The position numbers and the translations under genes are program-made. The notes under the pieces are model-generated. The model was not told the DNA's origin. It saw only the letters and a list, made by a program, of their open reading frames with translations, and did not search any database. From contig JACMJD010000298.1 in the NCBI GenBank assembly GCA_014380825.1, forward strand, positions 1-11,344: a stretch of 11,344 nucleotides of DNA, in the 5' to 3' direction. Within the stretch, counting starts at the first letter, position 1. The number at the start of each line of letters is the position of its first letter. Shown piece after piece: positions 1 through 6,845 of the stretch. The stretch is from Phycisphaerae bacterium (GTDB taxonomy: Bacteria > Planctomycetota > Phycisphaerae > Tepidisphaerales > Tepidisphaeraceae).

Positions 1-1
1 C

Positions 2-1327
2 GGCTCAACCCAAGCCATTGGACTTACCAGCGCGCCATATGAATACACCGACACGGTCGGACAGGTCGTTCGACAGAATCGCCCGACTTTTTTGAACGCG
101 GCAGGCGATGTCGCTGGCACGGCCGACCGCGGCTCGGCCAGCGGCAGCGACACCTGGATCTGGAAAGCGGGAGTTCAGGCGAAGCTGATCAACCTCACCG
201 GACCGGCTTATGAGTACACGACATCGCAAGGCGTCACGCGAACCAGCGTACCCCTGGCGTTGACGGCCAATGGCAGCGTGGTCGGAATCAACACGCGCTA
301 CGACAACGGACAGAACCGCGGCCGAGATGTCTGGTACTCGGCAAGTTCGCAGTTGGGACAGGTGATCAATCTAGTCGGCGCGGAATATGAGCAGAGCGCC
401 GGCAACGTCAGCCTGCGCAGCGGGACGATTAACAGCGTCAGCGCGACCGGACACGTGTTGGGCAGCAGCAGCCGGTTCGGCGCCGGCGCGGGAAATGATG
501 TTTGGGTCTACAAGACCGCAAGTGGCACGCAACGCGTGAACCTCGCAGGCGCCGGGTATGAATACAACAATGGCTCGGCGCTGATGCGGGAAGCAGAGGG
601 CGCCGCGATCAACTCGGCCGGGGCGGCGATTGGCGACAGCACGCGCTTTTCCCAGAGCGGGCAGCGCCTTGGCTTTGACGCATGGTACAGTGATCCTTCG
701 GGCAACCCGAGCCGCATCAATCTCATCGGTCCCAATTACGAGTACACCGGCCCGTCCGGCGCCATCATTCGCTCGGGCCACGCGGGTCAGATCAATGATG
801 GGAATCAGGTATTGGGAACCAGCTCACGATTTGACAGCGCCGGAAATGGGTTGGGAACTTGCGCCTGGTTTTTCGACGCGGCGACCGGGATCACGTCTCC
901 ATTAGAATTTTCATTCAGCGACACCGGCATTTGTTCGACCTTTCCGACATTGCTGACCAACGACGGCGTTGTATTGGGAACGTACAACTATTACGACAAC
1001 TCGAATCCTGTCACCAGCCGCGTATTCTGGTGGAGCGTTGAGGCTGGCGAGCACGACCTAGGTACGCTCGTCGCCGGCGGCTTGAGCAACGCCGGCTGGC
1101 AACAGCTCGCAACTGTCTTCAACCCGACGATCCCCGGTGCAATCGGCCACACCTCCGAGGGCACGCCTTATTACATTATGGGAAACGGCTTGACGCTGGA
1201 TTCGAGTAATGGCGAAACGGTTTACATGCTCTCTGCGATTGTGCCTGAACCCGCGGCTGCCGGACTCGTGGCTTTCTTCTGCTTTCACTTCTTGTGCGTA
1301 AGACGCCGGCCGGTGTTGCACGCCTGA
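2..1327 (+). CDS. PEP-CTERM surface protein with tandem extracellular repeats (5' end missing)
   Basis: The reading frame is open from base 2 with no start codon inside the window, so this is the C-terminal 441 or so residues of a longer protein; the TTG at 92 is internal. It is built from tandem units of about 58-62 residues. Each unit opens with an I/V-N-L-x-G-x-x-Y-E-Y motif (units begin near 185, 362, 536 and 716) and carries an S/T-R-F/Y-(D) segment and a D-x-W near its end. A partial unit precedes 185 and a degenerate one starts near 902. The units resemble HAF-type extracellular repeats, although I could not run a profile. The C-terminus has the tripartite PEP-CTERM signal: VPEP (codons for it about 1241-1252), a hydrophobic stretch of about 16 residues, then RRR. 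Family knowledge says such proteins are exported and processed by an exosortase. The ligand and role are unknown. mqnD follows after 22 bp but has no obvious functional link. Confidence 0.85.
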   Translation, partial: GSTQAIGLTSAPYEYTDTVGQVVRQNRPTFLNAAGDVAGTADRGSASGSDTWIWKAGVQAKLINLTGPAYEYTTSQGVTRTSVPLALTANGSVVGINTRYDNGQNRGRDVWYSASSQLGQVINLVGAEYEQSAGNVSLRSGTINSVSATGHVLGSSSRFGAGAGNDVWVYKTASGTQRVNLAGAGYEYNNGSALMREAEGAAINSAGAAIGDSTRFSQSGQRLGFDAWYSDPSGNPSRINLIGPNYEYTGPSGAIIRSGHAGQINDGNQVLGTSSRFDSAGNGLGTCAWFFDAATGITSPLEFSFSDTGICSTFPTLLTNDGVVLGTYNYYDNSNPVTSRVFWWSVEAGEHDLGTLVAGGLSNAGWQQLATVFNPTIPGAIGHTSEGTPYYIMGNGLTLDSSNGETVYMLSAIVPEPAAAGLVAFFCFHFLCVRRRPVLHA

Positions 1328-1349
1328 TTGCCCGCCCTACCATCCTTGC

Positions 1350-2225
1350 ATGGCAACAACGACACGCGCTGATTCGATCACGTTGCAACTCGGACATTCG
1401 CCCGACCCAGACGACGCATTCATGTTCTATGGCCTGGCGAAGGACAAATTTCCGGCCGGCCCGTATCGATTCAAACACGTTTTGCAGGACATTCAGACGC
1501 TCAACCAGCGCGCGATGAAGGGCGAACTTGAGATCACCGCGATCTCGATCCACGCCTACCCATACGTCGCCGACAAATACGCGATGACTAGTTGCGGCAG
1601 CTCCATGGGCGACAAGTACGGCCCGATGATCGTCGCGCGCGAGCCGATGACGATCTCACAACTACGCGGCAAAACCATCGCGATCCCCGGCGAACTGACG
1701 ACCGCGTTCCTCGCGATGCAACTGTGCCTGGGCAAATCCGGCGACACGTTTCAGCACAAGGTCGTTCACTTCGATCAAATCCCCGCCTACGTCCGCGACG
1801 GCAAAGCCGACGCGGGCTTGCTCATCCACGAGGGCCAGCTCACCTACAAGAACGAAGGCCTGCACCTGATCGTCGATCTGGGCGCGTGGTGGTACGAGAA
1901 AACCGCGCTGCCGTTGCCGCTGGGTGGCAACGTGATTCGAAAGGATCTGGGCAAGCAGGTTTGTCAGGAAGTGACTGACATCCTGAAGAGGTCGATTCAG
2001 TACAGCCTGGATCATCGCGCCGAAGCCGTCGAGTACGCACTGCAATTCGGCCGTGATTTGAACCGCGACCTCGCGGACAAGTTCGTCGGCATGTACGTGA
2101 ACCACTGGACGCTCGACTACGGGCCGCGCGGGAGAGAAGCGATCAGCCGGTTGCTAAAGGAAGGAAACCGCGCGGGGCTCGTTCCGGATTTCGGTGAGGT
2201 GGAGTTCGTCACCGCGCGAACGTGA
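1350..2225 (+). CDS. mqnD: 1,4-dihydroxy-6-naphthoate synthase, futalosine menaquinone pathway
   Basis: MqnD converts cyclic dehypoxanthine futalosine into 1,4-dihydroxy-6-naphthoate, the naphthoquinone-ring precursor of menaquinone, in the cytoplasm. The 291-residue protein has the normal family length and the periplasmic-binding-protein-like fold signature of the MqnA/MqnD family. Visible motifs are GHSPDPDDAFMFY at residues 15-27 (the family's G-x-S-P-x-x-(N/D)-D-x-F block), GSSMGDKYGPMIVA at 83-96, and LLIHEG at 157-162, whose His160 aligns with the catalytic-base His of Thermus MqnD (numbered His145 as I recall). LPLPLGGN at 187-194 also fits. The LPLPLGGN and IHEG motifs favour MqnD over MqnA. 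The ATG at 1350 puts the conserved block at the usual distance from the N-terminus, but no clear Shine-Dalgarno site precedes it. No other mqn gene is in the window. The stop lies 7 bp from the convergent lipoprotein gene. Confidence 0.9.
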   Translation: MATTTRADSITLQLGHSPDPDDAFMFYGLAKDKFPAGPYRFKHVLQDIQTLNQRAMKGELEITAISIHAYPYVADKYAMTSCGSSMGDKYGPMIVAREPMTISQLRGKTIAIPGELTTAFLAMQLCLGKSGDTFQHKVVHFDQIPAYVRDGKADAGLLIHEGQLTYKNEGLHLIVDLGAWWYEKTALPLPLGGNVIRKDLGKQVCQEVTDILKRSIQYSLDHRAEAVEYALQFGRDLNRDLADKFVGMYVNHWTLDYGPRGREAISRLLKEGNRAGLVPDFGEVEFVTART

Positions 2226-2232
2226 GTACGCG

Positions 2233-2733
2233 TTACCGTCGCGCCGTGTCTTTCATCGCGCGAATCACCGACTCGCTTACCCCGTGATCTCTTAGATCGT
2301 TCTGATCCGCGGCGCTCAATCGGAACACAATTCCGCTGCGGTCAATGCGGTCGATGATGATGTCGTCGCGCACGCCCTGATCGGTCCAGGTGATGACTTC
2401 CGACTTGGTGATTCCACCGGACGATTCTCGCCACTGCGGCTGGGCGCCGTTGCGGCGGTCGTAGTCGCGCTCGTAATCGCGCTGCTCGGCCTTCTTGTCT
2501 TTCTCGTCCATGCCGTGACCGACGAGCCCGCCGCCGATCGCGCCGATCGCGCCGCCGATGAGCGCGCCTTCAGCGGTGCGGCCGTGCGAGTTGTTTCCGA
2601 TCACACCGCCCACGAGCGCGCCGGTTCCGCCGCCGATGAGCGCGCCGCTGCCGGCTTTGCTTTCGCAGCCGACAATGCCGGCACAGATCACACCAATAGC
2701 ACCGATTTTCAACGAGCGGGCGAGCAACGTCAT
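2233..2733 (-). CDS. Glycine-zipper outer-membrane-type lipoprotein
   Basis: This 166-residue protein begins with a lipoprotein signal peptide: positively charged start, hydrophobic core, then lipobox IVGC with the lipidated Cys at 23. Residues 28-74 form a glycine zipper rich in G-A-x-x-G-G repeats (ALIGGGTGALVGG and ALIGGAIGAIGGG), as in SlyB/OmpA-like small lipoproteins that insert into membranes. A charged linker (75-105, D/E/K/R/Y-rich) leads to a folded C-terminal segment (about 110-164) with VITWTDQGVRDDIIIDRI and an SESVIRAM helix; I do not recognise a named domain for it. A good Shine-Dalgarno sequence (GAGGTGA, 7 nt before the ATG) supports the start. A perfect TATAAT lies about 65 nt upstream. 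The likely role is envelope structure or stress, but that is inference from the architecture. Confidence 0.8.
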   Translation of the reverse strand: MTLLARSLKIGAIGVICAGIVGCESKAGSGALIGGGTGALVGGVIGNNSHGRTAEGALIGGAIGAIGGGLVGHGMDEKDKKAEQRDYERDYDRRNGAQPQWRESSGGITKSEVITWTDQGVRDDIIIDRIDRSGIVFRLSAADQNDLRDHGVSESVIRAMKDTARR

Positions 2734-2797
2734 GGCAACATCACCTCTGGGCGAACCGATCGAGCAGACACAATGCCCGGGCGGTCGTCTCGATGGA

Positions 2798-2803
2798 ATT
2801 ATA
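2798..2803 (-). promoter_or_regulatory. Candidate -10 box for the glycine-zipper lipoprotein gene
   Basis: The minus strand reads TATAAT exactly, a perfect sigma-70 -10 hexamer in otherwise GC-rich sequence, 65 nt upstream of the lipoprotein start codon. No good TTGACA-like -35 element is seen at 16-18 nt, so the promoter would be -35-poor or activator-dependent. The remainder of the 223-bp divergent gap (2734-2956) shows no clear promoter for the plus-strand membrane-protein gene. Confidence 0.4.
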
Positions 2804-2956
2804 CGCTCAACAGAAACGGACCACTGTATATCGGCACGGTGACCACAACTCCTTGGCCGACGTGTGTCAGCAGCGTTACAAGTTCAGCAATCGCATGCCA
2901 TTAGCGGTTAGAAAACAGCGTCGCCGTTCTCATCGCGACGCAACAATCCGCAGGCG

Positions 2957-3844
2957 ATGATTTCCGATGTGACCAAGCTCAACATGACAACATCGGTAAT
3001 CGCACCGCTGGCAACCGTTCGATCTTCCGGCATCGAATCACATCAACCGCGCGCGGCATTTGCCGGAGTGCGAAGGATCTTTCGATTCGTCGTCTGGATC
3101 CTGAGCGGCTTCGGTCTGCTCACGTACTTCCGGCATCGCACCGGCCGCAGCCGCGAGGAGATCGTCGTCTACACCGTGCACCAATCGTTCTACCTCTGGG
3201 CGATCATCCTCGTTGGTTACATCGCGGCCGCGTGTGTCAACCATTGGCCGGGCAGCGCGCACGCGTGGGGATGGATTTATATCTTCGCGCTGCTGTACAC
3301 GATCGTCACGCTGCTGTTCGATGTGAACACGAAGAAGGCGCTGCTGTGGGGCGGAATCTTTCTGCTCCTGTGGATCGCTTCCAAATACCTGGAAGACATG
3401 AAGCACTTGACGATCCTGTCCGGCGTGTGGCGCTATCTCGCCGCGCTGCAGCCCTCGCTCGATCCCGGCACGGCCAGCGTCATCAGTTGGATGCTGCTGA
3501 TGCCGTGGATCGGCGCGCTCTTTCACTCATTCAGTCGCGGCCGAAAAGCGTTCTCCCCGAACTCGATCGAAGAACGCTTCATGGGCGAAGGCCGCGAGAT
3601 CATCGATCGCAGCGGCCTGAAGTTCCGCACGCGCTATCGCGATCTGTTCGAAACCTTCCTCGGCCTCGGCGCCGGCGATCTGGAAGCCGTCGACGGCAAT
3701 CAGCACGTCGTGAAGCGGTGGGACAGCATCCTGTTCCTGTGCTTCGCCTGGCCGCGGCTCGACGAGATCCTGCACCAGCCCTCGGCCGTCGTCGACAATG
3801 CACCGGAAAACCCGGTTGAAGCGGAAGATGTAAGACGAGCCTGA
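2957..3844 (+). CDS. Polytopic membrane protein of unknown function
   Basis: This 295-residue protein belongs to no family I recognise. It has about five hydrophobic segments: near residues 41-57, 78-95, 104-121, 127-141 and 173-190. The N-terminal tail is about 40 residues. The soluble C-terminal region (191-295) is charged and contains KAFSPNSIEERFMGEGREII and a GDLEAVDGNQHVVKRWDSILF segment. The segment between the first two membrane spans (YFRHRTGRSREEIVVY) is strongly basic and, by the positive-inside rule, probably cytoplasmic. The ATG at 2957 is the first in frame. A second ATG at 2984 is an alternative start, and neither has a convincing Shine-Dalgarno site. Codon usage looks like that of the neighbours, and the stop is 6 bp from the convergent anmK. 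No catalytic motif is evident. Confidence 0.75.
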   Translation: MISDVTKLNMTTSVIAPLATVRSSGIESHQPRAAFAGVRRIFRFVVWILSGFGLLTYFRHRTGRSREEIVVYTVHQSFYLWAIILVGYIAAACVNHWPGSAHAWGWIYIFALLYTIVTLLFDVNTKKALLWGGIFLLLWIASKYLEDMKHLTILSGVWRYLAALQPSLDPGTASVISWMLLMPWIGALFHSFSRGRKAFSPNSIEERFMGEGREIIDRSGLKFRTRYRDLFETFLGLGAGDLEAVDGNQHVVKRWDSILFLCFAWPRLDEILHQPSAVVDNAPENPVEAEDVRRA

Positions 3845-3850
3845 TGCACT

Positions 3851-5011
3851 TCACGCATGCGGCGCCGGCGTGATCGAACCAAGCACCACCGCCCGTCGCG
3901 CGCCGGTTGCAGATGGAACATTCGACGGCTGACCATCCAGCGTCGCCGCTGCGAGCATTGCGAACGCGATCGCTTCCTTCGCCTGATACGGAAAACCCAG
4001 CTCGTCGGTGACGCGCAATCGTCCGCCGCCGAGTTGCGTTTTCAGGTACGCCATCATCGTGCGGTTCTGCGTTCCGCCGCCGCTGAGGATGATTTCGTCG
4101 GGGAACTGCGGGACGAACATCCGCCCGGCGCGCCCGATGGCGGCGGCGGTGACGAGGCACGCGGTCGCCAGCAGATCAGGCAGGCGCGCCCGGCCGCCGA
4201 GATCTCCGACGACGCTGTGCATCAGCGCGATCATCGCCGGGCCGTCGGTGCTTTTGGGCGGCGGCTTGCAAAAGTATTCGTGACCGAGAATTTTCAGCGC
4301 GATCGTTTCATCCGGTTTCCCGTGCGCCGCGAGCACGCCGTCCATGTCGACACCCGGACCTTCCGGGTGCAGGATGCGGCATAGTTCATCGCAGATACAA
4401 TTGCCCGGTCCGGTGTCGAACGCGACGATCTTGCTGATCGCGCTGTCGGCCGGGATGTAGGTCACGTTCGCAATGCCACCGACATTGATCAGCAGGCGAT
4501 TGTGCGTCGGATGCCGAAACAGGATGTAGTCCGCAAACGGAACAAGCGGCGCGCCCTGCCCGCCGGCCGCGCAATCGGCGCGACGGAAATCGCTGACGAC
4601 CGCGCATCCGACTTCCGCCGCGAGCAGCGCCGGATCCAGCCACTGAATCGTATTGGGCGGCTTGTGAAAGAGCGTCTGTCCGTGCGCCGCGATGCAGGCC
4701 ACATCTTTCGCGGACAATTTCTCGGCGTGCAGCGCTTCGTTCACCGCCCGCGCGTACGTCAGCGAAACATTGCATCCGATCTGCGCGAGCTGCGCCAGCG
4801 AGCCCGCCTGCGATGCGCGCATTTCAAAGATGCTGTCGCGCACGACCGGGTCGTAAGCAGCGTGATGATGCCGAAGCAGCTTCACGTTCATCCCGATTCC
4901 CTGGCCGTTGATCTGCACGAGTGCCACGTCCACGCCGTCAGCGCTGGTGCCGCTCATCGCGCCGGCGATCAGGCGCGAACTCGCAGCGACAGGTTGTTTC
5001 GGGGCCGGCAT
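3851..5011 (-). CDS. anmK: Anhydro-N-acetylmuramic acid kinase
   Basis: AnmK hydrolyses the 1,6-anhydro ring of anhydro-MurNAc and phosphorylates the sugar with ATP to give MurNAc-6-phosphate, a cytoplasmic step in recycling peptidoglycan fragments. The 386-residue length fits the family. Family blocks occur in order: MSGTSADGVDVAL (19-31, nucleotide-binding loop), AAHGQT (108-113), DFRRADCAAGGQGAPLVPFAD (141-161), NVGGIANVT (176-184), FDTGPGN (198-204, containing the Asp expected to be the catalytic base), LSGGGTQN (309-316), EAIAFAMLA (346-354) and PSATGARRAVVLG (366-378). No key residue looks altered. Upstream of the ATG only a weak GGACAG is present. No MurQ or other recycling gene is adjacent; the divergent neighbour is clpS. 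Confidence 0.95.
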   Translation of the reverse strand: MPAPKQPVAASSRLIAGAMSGTSADGVDVALVQINGQGIGMNVKLLRHHHAAYDPVVRDSIFEMRASQAGSLAQLAQIGCNVSLTYARAVNEALHAEKLSAKDVACIAAHGQTLFHKPPNTIQWLDPALLAAEVGCAVVSDFRRADCAAGGQGAPLVPFADYILFRHPTHNRLLINVGGIANVTYIPADSAISKIVAFDTGPGNCICDELCRILHPEGPGVDMDGVLAAHGKPDETIALKILGHEYFCKPPPKSTDGPAMIALMHSVVGDLGGRARLPDLLATACLVTAAAIGRAGRMFVPQFPDEIILSGGGTQNRTMMAYLKTQLGGGRLRVTDELGFPYQAKEAIAFAMLAAATLDGQPSNVPSATGARRAVVLGSITPAPHA

Positions 5012-5159
5012 CTGTCCATACGTTTAACAGAAAATCCGACCCGAGCGATAGCGTTGGCCGGGCACGGCACAGATAGGGCTGGCACATCTGGGTTGGCACG
5101 GCAGGATCCGCGCGTCTTACCAAGGCCAGCTTTCGCTTGAACTGCGCGGTTGCAGCCGC

Positions 5160-5165
5160 TAAGGT
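5160..5165 (+). promoter_or_regulatory. Weak candidate -10 element for clpS
   Basis: TTGAAC at 5137-5142 is followed after exactly 17 nt by TAAGGT at 5160-5165, about 30 nt before the clpS start. The spacing is ideal but the matches to TTGACA and TATAAT are only four and three of six, so this is a tentative assignment. The rest of the 183-bp anmK-clpS divergent gap (5012-5194) contains near-repeats of GGCACGGCA (5058-5066 and 5095-5103) with no recognised meaning. Confidence 0.2.
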
Positions 5166-5194
5166 CGTGACGGAGTTCAGGAGTCGATTCAGTA

Positions 5195-5563
5195 ATGCCC
5201 GACGAAAAGAAAAAGGACAACTCGAGCGACGCCCCCGCGAGCAATCAAGGCGGCGAAAAGAGCGGCACCGCCACCAAGACCAAGCGCGCCCCCAAAAAGG
5301 CCCCCGCAAAGCGTCCGCCGCAGCCGCTTCCACCGTGGAAAGTGCTGCTGCACAACGACGACAAGAACGACTTCGACTTCGTGATCGACACGATCGTCGC
5401 GCTCACACCGCTGAACGAACAAGATGCGAGCCAGCGGACGAAAGAAGCGCATCGAACCGGAGTTGCGCTGCTGCTCACCACGCACAAGGAACGGGCGGAG
5501 TTGTATCGGGAGCAGTTTCAGTCGAAGGGCTTGACGGTTACCATCGAACCTGCGGAAAAGTAA
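5195..5563 (+). CDS. clpS: ATP-dependent Clp protease adaptor ClpS
   Basis: ClpS binds proteins with destabilising N-terminal residues (Leu, Phe, Tyr, Trp) and hands them to the Clp unfoldase-protease (ClpAP in E. coli). The core domain occupies residues 47-119. It shows WKVLLHNDD at 48-56, whose NDD (54-56) aligns with the E. coli Asn34-Asp35-Asp36 that hold the substrate amino group. DFVIDTIVAL follows at 61-70, and EAHRTG at 84-89 has His86 aligning with E. coli His66. The first 46 residues form a long Lys/Ala/Pro-rich, probably disordered tail, longer than in E. coli ClpS. AGGAG at 5179-5183 lies 11 nt before the ATG and supports the start. aat, whose product creates secondary N-degrons, lies about 2 kb away on the other strand and is interrupted. 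No clpA is in the window. Confidence 0.92.
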   Translation: MPDEKKKDNSSDAPASNQGGEKSGTATKTKRAPKKAPAKRPPQPLPPWKVLLHNDDKNDFDFVIDTIVALTPLNEQDASQRTKEAHRTGVALLLTTHKERAELYREQFQSKGLTVTIEPAEK

Positions 5564-5572
5564 CGTCGGGCA

Positions 5573-5866
5573 TCACGGGTGGAAAATCCGACGCAAGTCG
5601 CGTGCGCCGTGCACGACTCGTAGCAACTCAATGCCTCCAGGAATCGCTCGGTAAAAGCTCACGTACTTTCCTACCGGGAAACTTCACACGCCAGCTCTTA
5701 GTTCAGTGCGATCTGCGCCGATGCCAGGCATTGACGCGATCAATTGAAGCTTCTGCTCAAATCGCTGGATTAGCCGCTTCGCAGCTTCAACATTGTCTTG
5801 CGCGATGTAATAGAAGATCTCACGAAAGTCCCGCTTTGCATCCGGTGTCCGGTCGATCTTCGGCAT
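5573..5866 (-). pseudogene. parE: ParE/RelE-family toxin, interrupted by one in-frame TGA
   Basis: ParE-superfamily toxins are small type II toxins; ParE itself blocks DNA gyrase. The ATG at 5866-5864 overlaps the antitoxin stop (TGATG), the usual coupled arrangement. Sixty codons read as a typical N-terminal part (FREIFYYIAQDNVEAAKRLI, then SMPGIGADRTELRAGV). A TGA follows at 5686-5684. Beyond it the same frame remains open for 36 codons and reads SFPVGKYVSFYRAI, then ELLRVVHGARDLRRIF, the usual C-terminal half of this family, ending at a second TGA at 5575-5573. The full reading is 97 codons, normal for ParE. The family commonly has Arg before SFPVG, and CGA to TGA needs one base change. 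The 60-residue product lacks the last beta strands and should be inactive. A sequencing error or read-through remain possible. Confidence 0.85.
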
Positions 5867-6135
5867 CAATCTACTTTCCGCTTCTTCGACAGCGCCTCCA
5901 AACCTTCAGCGATGATGCTGTCGGCGGTGAATTCCACGAATTCGCCTCGATCCGCTTGTGCGATGGCACTGTCGAGAAGTTCGCGTAACTCCACAATGTC
6001 TTGCTGGGTCAACCCCATCTGTTCCTTCATCTGCTCAAGCGCATCTTCGACGAGTTCCTCAGGCGAATCGTACTGCCCCGACTCGACCTTCGCGTCGATG
6101 AACTTTTGGATGTGTGGACGAAACGAGATGTTCAT
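5866..6135 (-). CDS. parD: ParD-like ribbon-helix-helix antitoxin
   Basis: This 89-residue protein would neutralise the adjacent ParE-type toxin and repress the operon. Its N-terminus (MNISFRPHIQKFIDAKVESG, then YDSPEELVEDALEQM) has the beta strand plus two helices of a CopG/ParD DNA-binding domain. The C-terminal half (ELLDSAIAQADRGEFVEF and beyond) fits the toxin-binding extension of this family. The start was placed at the ATG of 6135 rather than that of 6141 because GAGGAG lies 8 nt before the former and only 2 nt before the latter; a frame extending up to 6285 overlaps the upstream gene and is not needed. The toxin gene begins inside its stop codon. The antitoxin appears intact although the toxin is interrupted, a pattern expected when an addiction module decays. 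It lies 68 bp downstream of the two-TM protein gene. Confidence 0.85.
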   Translation of the reverse strand: MNISFRPHIQKFIDAKVESGQYDSPEELVEDALEQMKEQMGLTQQDIVELRELLDSAIAQADRGEFVEFTADSIIAEGLEALSKKRKVD

Positions 6136-6143
6136 ATCCATTG

Positions 6144-6149
6144 CTCCTC
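6144..6149 (-). promoter_or_regulatory. Shine-Dalgarno site deciding the parD start
   Basis: The minus strand reads GAGGAG here. It stands 8 nt from the ATG at 6135 and 2 nt from the ATG at 6141, so it selects the shorter form beginning MNISF. Confidence 0.65.
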
Positions 6150-6203
6150 GCACAATCTTACCGCGCAATTTCTCTCGCTGGCACAATTCCAGCACAGCCT
6201 GTC

Positions 6204-6845
6204 CTAAACCACCTGATCCCACACAAATCGCAACACCACCAACGCCGTCAGCGTCGCCCCCACCGCCAGCACCGGCAGCGCCCACTTTGGCGGCTCGTTC
6301 GCTTTACCTTGCAGCTCGATCTTGAACATCTGTCCTTCAGCCCACCATTGGCCGGCAAGATTGATATGATCCAAGTTCTTGTCGCTGCGGATCGAGCGGG
6401 CTTCCCATACGTCGACTTCTTTCACCTCCTGCAATTTGTACTGTCGCGACAGCGGCCAGATCAGGCCGTTGCCGATGGCGCGGTCGTTGTACGTGTCGGT
6501 CTTCAACTCGCCATCGGTCGTTTTCATCTTGAGGTACAAGTCGTACGTGCCAGTGACGAGTCGCAGCGCTTCGCTGGCCTGTCCGACCGGGCCGGGCTTG
6601 GTGACGAGCTTCACGGCGTCAACCGTGCCGCCGGGCTCGACGTCCAGATATTTCCAAAGTCCGACCGCAAGGATCGCGGCCGCGGGAATGATCCACAGCA
6701 GGCGCAGATACGGCCGAGCGCGCGGCGTGCGGCGCGGCGGCATCACGTGCGCGAGCGTGCGCGATGCGGGGGCGTTCGATGCCGGCGCGGGCGCGGGTTC
6801 GGCCGCGATCGATCGATTTGTTGCGGATTTATTCGCTTCACTCAT
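6204..6845 (-). CDS. Two-TM envelope protein of unknown function, coupled to PqiA-like gene
   Basis: I do not recognise the family of this 213-residue protein. A Pro/Ala-rich, basic cytoplasmic tail (1-47) precedes a membrane span at about 48-65. A region of about 120 residues (68-187) is presumably outside the cytoplasmic membrane. A second span at 189-207 ends just before the C-terminus. The middle region includes GTYDLYLKMKTTDGELKTDT, a VKEVDVWEARSI segment and LAGQWWAEGQMFKIEL. The ATG at 6845 was chosen because it overlaps the stop of the PqiA-like gene by 8 nt (ATGAGTGA), implying translational coupling and probably a shared complex. PqiA proteins normally pair with MCE-domain PqiB proteins, which span the periplasm from one N-terminal TM; this protein holds the partner position but I see no MCE motif. 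Function is therefore open. Confidence 0.8.
   Translation of the reverse strand: MSEANKSATNRSIAAEPAPAPASNAPASRTLAHVMPPRRTPRARPYLRLLWIIPAAAILAVGLWKYLDVEPGGTVDAVKLVTKPGPVGQASEALRLVTGTYDLYLKMKTTDGELKTDTYNDRAIGNGLIWPLSRQYKLQEVKEVDVWEARSIRSDKNLDHINLAGQWWAEGQMFKIELQGKANEPPKWALPVLAVGATLTALVVLRFVWDQVV

Noticed and set aside
3851..3873. Small inverted repeat (TCACGC/GCGTGA) as a bidirectional terminator between the membrane-protein gene and anmK
   Set aside because: The stem is only 6 bp, it lies within the anmK coding end, and no T-run follows on either strand.
5040..5115. Sigma-54 promoter from TGGCAC motifs before clpS
   Set aside because: No GG and GC pair stands at the required 10-bp spacing in any of the TGGCAC/GGCACGG copies.
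5684..5686. TGA in parE as a selenocysteine codon
   Set aside because: No SECIS-like hairpin was seen just after it, the family has no Sec or Cys at this position, and a CGA-to-TGA change explains it more simply.
6142..6285. Longer parD form starting at 6285
   Set aside because: The added Gly/Ala-rich residues overlap the preceding gene, and the GAGGAG site selects the ATG at 6135.
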